Below the pieces are notes generated by a model. It ran no database searches. It was not told where the DNA came from and saw only the letters and a list, made by a program, of their open reading frames with translations. From Clostridiales bacterium (GTDB lineage Bacteria > Bacillota > Clostridia > Peptostreptococcales > Anaerovoracaceae): a stretch of 7,491 nucleotides of DNA. The translations under genes were made by a program, and so were the position numbers. The DNA is taken from positions 1 to 7,491 of the forward strand of contig WRFF01000087.1 of assembly GCA_009778945.1 (NCBI GenBank), written 5' to 3'. Positions within the stretch are counted from its first letter, which is position 1. The number at the start of each line of letters is the position of its first letter. Positions 1-5,433 of the stretch are shown in pieces.

Positions 1-1
1 G

Positions 2-19
2 CAGAAGCTTGCGTCATAA
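2..19 (+). CDS. Possible 3' end of an upstream gene, partial
   Basis: Only five codons (Gln-Lys-Leu-Ala-Ser) and a TAA stop are visible. The stop shares one base with the phnE1 start in a TAATG junction, the same arrangement seen between phnH and phnI downstream. In phosphonate operons the genes before phnE usually encode the transporter ATPase PhnC or the binding protein PhnD, so this is probably the tail of one of those. Nothing in the five residues identifies the gene. The frame could also be non-coding, so the call rests only on the overlap and the context. Confidence 0.3.
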   Translation, partial: QKLAS

Positions 20-819
20 TGAACAAAAGCAAAAGAGAAGCATCACTTATCGATAAACGTAAAATAAGCATCGGCTTCATCATACTCATACTGCTGATAC
101 TGATAGAGCTTGCGAACAAAGCCGCCGGTTTCAATATTCTGAACGGATTGACCTCTATACCGGTTGCGTTTGCCTGGATGGGCACGCATTTGGCGCCGAC
201 TTACGACTCTCTATCTGATCTTCCCAATATACTGAATGCGCTGTGGCAGACTATTTTAATGGCGATCGCCGCGACGGTGCTCGCCGCCGTATGCGCCCTC
301 TTCTTTTCCCTGATGGGAGCCAGAACGACCTCATCCAACAGGGTTCTGGCGAGGTCTATCAGAATTGTGGCTGCTTTTTTCAGAAATATTCCGGATGTAG
401 TCTGGACAGTTATTCTGTTGTTTTCATTCGGTCAAAATATGATGACCGGTATCATAACCTTATTTTTTACCACGTTCGGCATGCTCACCCGATATTTCAT
501 CGAAGTGATCGATGAGATCGGCAGGGAACCTACGGAGGCTCTCAGCGCTGCCGGCGCAAACTTTCTCCAGATATTCGCCCAGGGGATTTATCCGTCCATC
601 ATACCCGAAGTAATTATCTGGGTTTTGTTTATGCTGGAAACAAATATCAGGGATGCCACATTGATCGGTATTTTAACGGCAACGGGTATCGGCTATGTTT
701 TCAATCTGTTCTATACGCGCATGGATTTTGCTTCCTGCGGGCTGGTTATTATCTCACTGGCGGTGGTGATCCTGGCCTTGGAGCTGATCTCCGGCAGAAT
801 AAAGAAGGCGATCGTATGA
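19..819 (+). CDS. phnE: Phosphonate ABC transporter permease PhnE, first copy
   Basis: Inner-membrane permease subunit of a phosphonate importer, working with the ATPase PhnC and the binding protein PhnD, neither visible in full here. The 266-residue product is strongly hydrophobic. Likely membrane segments lie near residues 17-36, 74-99, 115-137, 141-160, 194-232 (possibly two) and 238-258. An EAA-type loop, which contacts the ATPase, lies at residues 173-192, with Glu173-Ala174, Gly179 and the closing Gly-Ile-Tyr-Pro. A Gly-Ile-Gly-Tyr motif at 223-226 matches the PhnE family. The start is ATG 19, overlapping an upstream TAA; only a weak AGAAG at 3-7 could serve as ribosome site, so coupling to the previous gene is likely. 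It overlaps phnE2 by four bases. The product differs clearly from PhnE2, suggesting a heterodimeric channel. The family is secure; the exact ligand (phosphonate, phosphite or phosphate ester) cannot be read from sequence. Confidence 0.92.
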   Translation: MNKSKREASLIDKRKISIGFIILILLILIELANKAAGFNILNGLTSIPVAFAWMGTHLAPTYDSLSDLPNILNALWQTILMAIAATVLAAVCALFFSLMGARTTSSNRVLARSIRIVAAFFRNIPDVVWTVILLFSFGQNMMTGIITLFFTTFGMLTRYFIEVIDEIGREPTEALSAAGANFLQIFAQGIYPSIIPEVIIWVLFMLETNIRDATLIGILTATGIGYVFNLFYTRMDFASCGLVIISLAVVILALELISGRIKKAIV

Positions 820-1673
820 CGACAACCGCAGTGCAGCCGCCGCAAAGTATGGATCATTATATCTTAAGGACATACGGAAATAAAATCAGGACGTCGGCTA
901 AACACAGAAGCGACGTTGTCATAAAATTTACAATAACCATTCTGGCCGGCCTGGCGATTTATGCTTTTTTCGCCTTTGATTATCAGGGGCTCGACATCGG
1001 CCAGGCTTTTTTAAGCGCACTGCATTCGTTCAGAGTCGTTTTCCTTCAGCCGGCGGCTACGAGTGACAGCATAGACACGCTTCTAAACGCGCTTTTGATA
1101 TCCGTTTGCATGAGCTTTCTTTGCACAATATTCGGCGCTTTCATCGCTCTTTTCACCTCCTTACTTTGCGCTCACAATATCACGAACGGCCCGGTAAACA
1201 CGGTCGCGCGCAGTCTGGTTTCGGTTATCCGCGCGGTTCCGAATATCATTTGGGTACTGCTCTTTGTCATATCGGCGGGGCTCGGCAGCGTGGCTGCGGT
1301 CGTCGGCCTGACTTTTCACAGCGCCTCGTATCTTACGAAAGCCTATGCGGACGCTATGGAACAGGCCGATGCCGGCGCTGTCGAAGCGCTGAAATCCAAC
1401 GGGGCGAATTTTATCCAGATACTGATTCAGGGGATATACCCTACCACGTTTACCTATATGCTGTCCTGGACATTTTTCAGGCTGGAAGTCAATTTCGTGA
1501 ATGTGATCGCGGTCGGCGCGGCGGCCGGCGGCGGCGGGATCGGATACAACCTGTTTGTCGCCGGGAATTTCTATATGGATCTGCATCAGACCGGATTGAT
1601 CACCTACATCATTCTCATATCCGTCGTCATTTTTGAGCAGATTGCGACAACAATAAAATCCAGAGTGAAATGA
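816..1673 (+). CDS. phnE: Phosphonate ABC transporter permease PhnE, second copy
   Basis: Second inner-membrane permease of the same importer, 285 residues. A basic N-terminal stretch of about 35 residues precedes the first membrane segment (about 36-54). Further segments lie near 87-118, 136-152, 155-170, 213-236 and 258-278. The EAA loop is at 190-209 (Glu190-Ala191, Gly196, Gly-Ile-Tyr-Pro at the end) and closely resembles that of the first permease. The glycine-rich block at 233-243, ending Gly-Gly-Ile-Gly-Tyr, extends the usual PhnE Gly-Ala-Gly-Gly-Ile-Gly motif. The start is ATG 816 in an ATGA overlap with phnE1, with SD AGAAGG at 803-808 and 7 bases of spacing. Such a pair is common in Gram-positive phn operons, whereas E. 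coli has one phnE. The shared loop with divergent remainder points to an old duplication. Confidence 0.93.
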   Translation: MTTTAVQPPQSMDHYILRTYGNKIRTSAKHRSDVVIKFTITILAGLAIYAFFAFDYQGLDIGQAFLSALHSFRVVFLQPAATSDSIDTLLNALLISVCMSFLCTIFGAFIALFTSLLCAHNITNGPVNTVARSLVSVIRAVPNIIWVLLFVISAGLGSVAAVVGLTFHSASYLTKAYADAMEQADAGAVEALKSNGANFIQILIQGIYPTTFTYMLSWTFFRLEVNFVNVIAVGAAAGGGGIGYNLFVAGNFYMDLHQTGLITYIILISVVIFEQIATTIKSRVK

Positions 1674-1699
1674 TATAAGGAAAGGTTTGATTAACTCAG

Positions 1700-2149
1700 A
1701 TGGATAAAAAGCGATTGACTAAAATTTTGGCGAAAGCGGACAGGCACACCGTTGCGGCGCTGTCCGCAGAAATACAAAAAACATGTGATCCGGTCATCCT
1801 AAAAGAGCCGGACAAAACGCTGGCCATGATAAAGATGCGGGAGCCGGTCAGAGAGGGTCTGTTTTATCTCGGCGAAGTTATCGTCTGCGAGGCGGCGGTA
1901 GAAATCGACGGGGTAAAAGGCTTCGCTGTTCTTATGGGAGACGACACCGAAAAGGTTCTTGATATGGCCGTCATCGACGCGGCTGTCAATAAAGGGATTT
2001 TCTCCCGAATGGATATGTTATTCGCGCTTGAAAAAGAACAACATGATCAGACAATGCGTGAAAACGCCCTGTACTTAAAAACGATGGTGAATTTTGTATC
2101 TATGGACGAGGAGGCCCCGAGCGATGTCAGCGCTTTTAAGAAAGCATAA
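1700..2149 (+). CDS. phnG: C-P lyase core subunit PhnG
   Basis: Soluble 149-residue subunit of the PhnGHIJ core complex (E. coli PhnG is about 150 residues). With PhnH, PhnI and PhnL it supports replacement of adenine in ATP by phosphonate, giving a ribose 1-phosphonate 5-triphosphate. Features matching the family are the middle segment at 51-80 (Arg-Glu-Gly, then Leu-Gly-Glu and a Gly-Phe-Ala-Val-Leu-Met-Gly strand), the helix with Asp88 and Asp93 around 85-98, and the acidic/aromatic C-terminal helix at 108-134. No catalytic motif is visible. ATG 1700 is the earliest start available, because an in-frame TGA lies at 1688-1690. The purine-rich AAGGAAAGG at 1677-1685 is 14 bases upstream, longer than usual. 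The 26-base gap after phnE2 marks the break between the transporter and enzyme parts of the operon. The gene overlaps phnH by 26 bases. Confidence 0.93.
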   Translation: MDKKRLTKILAKADRHTVAALSAEIQKTCDPVILKEPDKTLAMIKMREPVREGLFYLGEVIVCEAAVEIDGVKGFAVLMGDDTEKVLDMAVIDAAVNKGIFSRMDMLFALEKEQHDQTMRENALYLKTMVNFVSMDEEAPSDVSAFKKA

Positions 2150-2708
2150 TTTTGATTCGGTATTCGACAGCCAGAAAATGTTCCGGCTGATTCTGGAAGC
2201 TATGGCAAACCCCGGACGGATTGTCCGCATAGAAGAATACGCGGACAAGCTGTTTGGTGACGAGCCCGAGCTACTGGCAGTCGCCGTAACCCTTTTGGAT
2301 AACGGGGTCAGTTTTTCCGCCTGTGAAAGCGAACCGCTGTCGGAGGAAATCGCGGCCCTGACACTTGCAAAACGGGAAAGGCCCGAAGCGGCGGATTTTG
2401 TTTTCGTCCGCGACTTAAAAGATATGAACGATGCAATCGAAAGCGCGAAGCGTGGTTCTCTCTCCGACCCTTACACGAGTGCGGTTGTCATTCTGAAGGA
2501 TGACAAAGATCCCGTGGGCAGCCTGATGCTTTCCGGGCCGGGCATAGACAGGTGTATAGAAGTTCCGGTTTCCATGGCGGTCAAAAACGCGCTTACCCTT
2601 CGCGACGCGCAGGAGTACGAATATCCGCAGGGAATCGACCTGTTTTTTGTATCAAGCGACGGGAGATTCCTGGCCGTTCCGCGTCTGACGCAGATCGAGG
2701 CGGCATAA
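2124..2708 (+). CDS. phnH: C-P lyase core subunit PhnH
   Basis: Soluble 194-residue subunit of the PhnGHIJ complex, the same length as I recall for E. coli PhnH. Family landmarks are the N-terminal Phe-Arg-Leu-Ile-Leu-Glu-Ala-Met-Ala-Asn-Pro-Gly at 20-31, the Leu-Ser-Gly-Pro-Gly-Ile at 136-141, the Tyr-Pro-Gln-Gly-Ile-Asp at 167-172 and the Ala-Val-Pro-Arg near 184-187. PhnH folds like a PLP-dependent transferase but lacks the cofactor lysine, and it has a structural role in the complex (family knowledge). The frame is open from an earlier ATG at 2094, but ATG 2124 is chosen because a strong SD, GAGGAGG at 2108-2114, lies 9 bases before it and the resulting length and N-terminus fit the family. 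The start lies inside phnG and the stop overlaps the phnI start by one base, so translation is probably coupled on both sides. Confidence 0.94.
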   Translation: MSALLRKHNFDSVFDSQKMFRLILEAMANPGRIVRIEEYADKLFGDEPELLAVAVTLLDNGVSFSACESEPLSEEIAALTLAKRERPEAADFVFVRDLKDMNDAIESAKRGSLSDPYTSAVVILKDDKDPVGSLMLSGPGIDRCIEVPVSMAVKNALTLRDAQEYEYPQGIDLFFVSSDGRFLAVPRLTQIEAA

Positions 2709-3766
2709 TGGCGTATGTTGCGGTTTCCGGAGGCAAAGAGGCGATTGAAGAAAGCATCAGGCTGCTTGACTTTTATAAAAGCGGTTCGGACAAAGATGTT
2801 GATGTCGAGGCGATTGAAAATAAAATGTCGCTGCTAGTCGACCGTGTGATGGGGGAAGCCGGACTGTATGCCAAATCCTATGCGGCCCTTGCGCTGAAAC
2901 AGTGCGAAGGCTCGGTTGACGAAGCCGTATTTCTGCTGCGCGCCTACCGGTCGACCCTGACGAGAAATTATTATACCAATGCGGTAAACACCGACGAAAT
3001 GCGTATGGTGCGCCGTATTTCCGCGGCTTTTAAGGACATAGCCGGCGGTCAGATTTTGGGCGCGACATACGACTATACGCACCGGCTGATCGATTTTGAT
3101 GCGGACGGAAAACAGGCCTCCGTTCAGGCCAGGCAGGACCTGATTGCGGCGCAGACGCCGGAACCGGTCGCGGACTGTCCCCGCGTGTCGGACGAATTGA
3201 AAAGAGAGGGACTTATCGATCGCTGCTCCCGGGACGGCCGCCCGCCCTGTGACGTCACGGTGAATATGCTGGAATTTCCTGCCGGCAGAAGCGCGAGGCT
3301 GCAGACCCTCGCCCGCGCAGATACCGGCTTTATCTCCGGTCTCGCCTATTCGTCGCTGCGCGGATTCGGGCAGGTGCATCCCACCGTGGGCGAGCTGCGC
3401 TGCGGCTACGCGGAGCTCTGCATACCGTATCCGCCGGACGAAAGCGAAAGCATCTATATCGGTGAAATCCTGATTACCGAGGTGGAATGCTTCCATGAAG
3501 CGGATGATAAAGACAGACTCAAACTTGCCGTGGGCTACGGCGCGGTATTCGGCCGGAATGAGAACAAGGCGATTGCCATGGCGATCATCGATAACGAACT
3601 GGAGCACGGCGGCCCGCATCCGGCGCAGGACGAGGAATTTGTCCTGATGCATGGGGACAGTCTGGAGATGAACGGGTTTATCTCTCACCTGAAGCTGCCG
3701 CATTATGTCACTTTCCAGTCGAAGCTGGACGCAGTGAGAAAAACCCGAAAGGCAAAAGATGAATAA
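2708..3766 (+). CDS. phnI: C-P lyase core subunit PhnI (ribosyl transfer)
   Basis: Catalytic core subunit, 352 residues (E. coli about 354). With PhnG, PhnH and PhnL it catalyses attack of phosphonate on C1 of the ATP ribose with loss of adenine; alone it acts as a purine nucleosidase (established for E. coli). Conserved blocks are Tyr-Val-Ala-Val-x-Gly-Gly at 3-9, Leu-Leu-Arg-Ala-Tyr-Arg at 76-81, the Gly-Gly-Gln-Ile-Leu-Gly to Tyr-Asp-Tyr-Thr-His-Arg region at 113-126, Ala-Tyr-Ser-Ser-x-Arg-Gly at 213-219, Ala-Gln-Asp-Glu-Glu-Phe-Val-Leu at 306-313 and Ser-His-Leu-Lys-Leu-Pro-His-Tyr at 326-333. His327 and His332 correspond to the two histidines recalled as the metal site facing PhnJ in E. 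coli. An upstream in-frame ATG at 2552 would add 52 residues read from within phnH; ATG 2708 is preferred for its family N-terminus, its GAGG at 2697-2700 and its TAATG junction. Confidence 0.96.
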   Translation: MAYVAVSGGKEAIEESIRLLDFYKSGSDKDVDVEAIENKMSLLVDRVMGEAGLYAKSYAALALKQCEGSVDEAVFLLRAYRSTLTRNYYTNAVNTDEMRMVRRISAAFKDIAGGQILGATYDYTHRLIDFDADGKQASVQARQDLIAAQTPEPVADCPRVSDELKREGLIDRCSRDGRPPCDVTVNMLEFPAGRSARLQTLARADTGFISGLAYSSLRGFGQVHPTVGELRCGYAELCIPYPPDESESIYIGEILITEVECFHEADDKDRLKLAVGYGAVFGRNENKAIAMAIIDNELEHGGPHPAQDEEFVLMHGDSLEMNGFISHLKLPHYVTFQSKLDAVRKTRKAKDE

Positions 3767-4601
3767 GAACTACAATTTTGCCTTTCTTGACGAGGGCTCG
3801 AAGCGGGAAATCCGCCGCGCCGCGCTGAAAGCCGTGGCGATCCCTGGGTATCAGGTGCCTTTCGGCTCCCGTGAGCTTCCCATCGGCCGGGGGTGGGGCA
3901 CCGGCGGCATTCAGCTCACCCTTTCTCTGATCGGTCCGGACGATATGCTGAAGGTGATCGACCAGGGCAGCGACGAAAGCGTAAACGCCGTGAACATCAA
4001 AAAATTTGTGGGTCTCTGCACCGATATCGAAACTACGACCGATACGCGCAAAGCCACGATTATTCAAACCCGTCACAGAATACCCGAGATTCCACTGACG
4101 AACGAACAAATTCTCATATTGCAGGTGCCGATCCCCGAACCGCTGCGCGTGGTGGAGGCGCGGGAGGAAGTCACGAAAAAAATGCATGCCGAGAAAGACT
4201 ACGCCCCTATGTGGCTCCAGCTTTATGAGAGCCTTGTGAAATACAAAAGGGTAACCATCGCAAGCGAATACCCCTGTATGGTGGAGGGGCGGTACATGAT
4301 GAATCCCAGTCCTATTCCGAAGTTTGACAATCCGAAACTGCACAAGGCGGAATGCCTGTATCTGTTCGGCGCGGGCAGGGAGAAGAAGATTTACGCCGTA
4401 CCGCCTTATACGGAAGTCGTCTCCCTCGCCTTTGACGATATTCCTTTTGAAAAAGAAAGCTTCACAGGCAAAATATGCCGTCTGTGCGGAAGCGCGGACA
4501 CCTATTTAGACGAGGTGTTTGACGCGCAAACCGGGGAGAGAGTCTATCAGTGCTCCGATACGTCTTACTGTCAGGAGGTGCGAAGCCGTGCAGCTCGATG
4601 A
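3759..4601 (+). CDS. phnJ: C-P lyase PhnJ, radical-SAM subunit
   Basis: The enzyme that breaks the carbon-phosphorus bond. It converts ribose 1-phosphonate 5-phosphate to a hydrocarbon plus 5-phosphoribosyl 1,2-cyclic phosphate, using an iron-sulfur cluster and S-adenosylmethionine. The 280-residue product aligns by eye over nearly its whole length with E. coli PhnJ (281). Key residues are present: Gly30 in Ala-Ile-Pro-Gly-Tyr-Gln (the glycyl-radical position, Gly32 in E. coli), and Cys240-x2-Cys243-x21-Cys265 for the cluster. Cys271, five residues further on, matches the thiyl-radical cysteine Cys272 of E. coli. Blocks Gly-Trp-Gly-Thr-Gly-Gly at 45-50, Gln-Thr-Arg-His-Arg-Ile-Pro-Glu at 103-110, Pro-Ser-Pro-Ile-Pro-Lys-Phe-Asp at 183-190 and Phe-Gly-Ala-Gly-Arg-Glu at 203-208 are typical. 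It starts 8 bases before the end of phnI, with AAAGG at 3748-3752, 6 bases before ATG 3759. All catalytic residues are present, so it should be active. Confidence 0.98.
   Translation: MNKNYNFAFLDEGSKREIRRAALKAVAIPGYQVPFGSRELPIGRGWGTGGIQLTLSLIGPDDMLKVIDQGSDESVNAVNIKKFVGLCTDIETTTDTRKATIIQTRHRIPEIPLTNEQILILQVPIPEPLRVVEAREEVTKKMHAEKDYAPMWLQLYESLVKYKRVTIASEYPCMVEGRYMMNPSPIPKFDNPKLHKAECLYLFGAGREKKIYAVPPYTEVVSLAFDDIPFEKESFTGKICRLCGSADTYLDEVFDAQTGERVYQCSDTSYCQEVRSRAAR
4476..4571 (+). other. PhnJ iron-sulfur and thiyl-radical cysteine cluster
   Basis: This stretch encodes PhnJ residues 240-271. It contains Cys240, Cys243 and Cys265, which match the three ligands of the iron-sulfur cluster in E. coli PhnJ, and Cys271, which matches the cysteine proposed to form the thiyl radical. 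The spacing (2, 21 and 5 residues between successive cysteines) is the same as in E. coli PhnJ as remembered. This order, with the cluster near the C-terminus, is distinct from the usual radical-SAM CxxxCxxC motif. Confidence 0.93.
4573..4580 (+). promoter_or_regulatory. Strong SD for phnK, inside phnJ
   Basis: AGGAGGTG lies 7 bases before GTG 4588 and is the best ribosome site in the window. It sits just after the codon for the catalytic Cys271 of PhnJ (4569-4571), so these bases serve both genes. It decides the PhnK start, since the frame is open upstream to an ATG at 4519 that has no matching SD. Confidence 0.85.
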
Positions 4602-5421
4602 AACACCGGTGCTGACCGTGAGGGATTTGACGGTTCGGTACGGCGAAGGCTGTTCCGGCTGCGGGCAAGGCATGGAGAAAAACCGCTGTCCCGTTTGCGG
4701 CAGCGTCTGGGCCGCAAACGATGTATCGCTTGATGTGTTCCCCGGGGAAGTGCTCGGTATCGTCGGAGAAAGCGGGTCGGGAAAAACCACCTTGATGCGG
4801 TCGCTGTATTTTGATATCGCTCCGACTTCCGGCAGCGCGTTTCTGCGCGGATACAGGGATGGACAAAAAAATATTTGGGACGCCAGCCCGGCGGAACGGC
4901 GCACGATGAAAAACAACATTATGGGCATGGTGTATCAAAATCCCGTTATGGGTTTGCGAATGGACTATTCCGCCGCGTCCAATATTGCCGAAAAAATCAT
5001 CGCGGCGGGCAGCCGGAACGCGGGAGAGATGACGGCCCGCGCCACGGAACTTTTGGAGGCGGTGGAAATTCCGGTCTCCCGCATGAGCGAGATGCCGAAA
5101 AGTTTTTCAGGAGGGATGCAGCAACGGGTTCAGATTTCCAAGGCGCTCGCAAACAATCCGGCGCTACTGCTGCTGGATGAAGTGACGACAGGGCTGGATC
5201 TGTCGGTGCAGGCGAAGGTCCTGGATTTGATACGGAGAATCAAGGTGAAATACGGCGTTTCGATTTTGCTGGTATCGCACGACCTGGCGGTCATCCGGAT
5301 GCTGGCCGACAGGACCATCGTGATGCTGGACGGAAAAATCGTGGAAAGCGGGCTGACCGATCAGATACTGGAAGACCCGCAGCACGCGTATACGCAACAA
5401 CTCGTACATTCGTTGATATAG
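4588..5421 (+). CDS. phnK: C-P lyase ATPase subunit PhnK, with four-cysteine insert
   Basis: ABC-type ATPase of the C-P lyase machinery. In E. coli a PhnK dimer docks on PhnJ of the core complex and is not a transporter subunit. The 277-residue product has Walker A GESGSGKT at 60-67, the Q-loop Gln117, the signature FSGGMQQR at 173-180, Walker B ending Asp197-Glu198, the D-loop near 203-206 and the switch His231. Val-Glu-Ser-Gly-Leu-Thr-Asp at 252-258 matches E. coli PhnK. Two oddities are seen. An insert near residues 19-44 carries Cys22-x2-Cys25-x8-Cys34-x2-Cys37, which E. coli PhnK (about 252 residues) lacks. The residue after the Walker B glutamate is valine rather than proline. GTG 4588 is chosen for its SD and because the N-terminus then fits the family. 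It overlaps phnJ by 14 bases. A dipeptide/oligopeptide transporter ATPase is the nearest alternative family, but context and motifs favour PhnK. Confidence 0.95.
   Translation: MQLDETPVLTVRDLTVRYGEGCSGCGQGMEKNRCPVCGSVWAANDVSLDVFPGEVLGIVGESGSGKTTLMRSLYFDIAPTSGSAFLRGYRDGQKNIWDASPAERRTMKNNIMGMVYQNPVMGLRMDYSAASNIAEKIIAAGSRNAGEMTARATELLEAVEIPVSRMSEMPKSFSGGMQQRVQISKALANNPALLLLDEVTTGLDLSVQAKVLDLIRRIKVKYGVSILLVSHDLAVIRMLADRTIVMLDGKIVESGLTDQILEDPQHAYTQQLVHSLI
4651..4698 (+). other. Putative zinc-binding CxxC-x8-CxxC insert in PhnK
   Basis: These bases encode PhnK residues 22-37, with Cys22, Cys25, Cys34 and Cys37. Each pair is separated by two residues and the pairs by eight, mostly polar or glycine, residues. 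This is the layout of a small zinc ribbon or knuckle. It lies between the first beta strand of the ATPase domain and the strand leading to Walker A, at the place where E. coli PhnK has a short loop. Metal binding is inferred from the pattern only; an iron-sulfur site or a redox pair is possible. Confidence 0.65.
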
Positions 5422-5425
5422 GAGA
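5420..5425 (+). promoter_or_regulatory. SD for the TTG start of phnM
   Basis: AGGAGA overlaps the phnK TAG stop and lies 8 bases before TTG 5434. The spacing supports TTG as the true start; the next in-frame ATG is 21 codons later, at residue 22, and would remove the first beta strand of PhnM. Confidence 0.75.
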
Positions 5426-5433
5426 TAGAAATT

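Noticed and set aside
1514..1545. GC-rich GGC/GCG run in phnE2 that might be a hairpin or repeat
   Set aside because: It encodes the glycine-rich motif typical of PhnE, and no convincing paired stem or regular repeat was found.
1106..1636. Plus-strand open frame of 176 codons inside phnE2
   Set aside because: Its product is rich in Arg, Gly and His with no domain, the usual look of an out-of-frame reading of a membrane protein gene.
2552..2707. N-terminal extension of PhnI by 52 residues
   Set aside because: These bases encode the conserved C-terminal part of PhnH in another frame, and PhnI from 2708 already has the family length and N-terminus.
2834..3703. Minus-strand open frame of 289 codons opposite phnI
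   Set aside because: It lies wholly opposite a highly conserved phnI, has no recognisable domain or good ribosome site, and looks like a by-product of phnI codon use.
3708..4343. Minus-strand open frame of 211 codons opposite phnJ
   Set aside because: It is opposite the most conserved gene of the operon, and its product shows no known domain.
4519..4587. N-terminal extension of PhnK by 23 residues
   Set aside because: The region encodes the PhnJ cysteine domain in another frame, and the strong SD points to GTG 4588.
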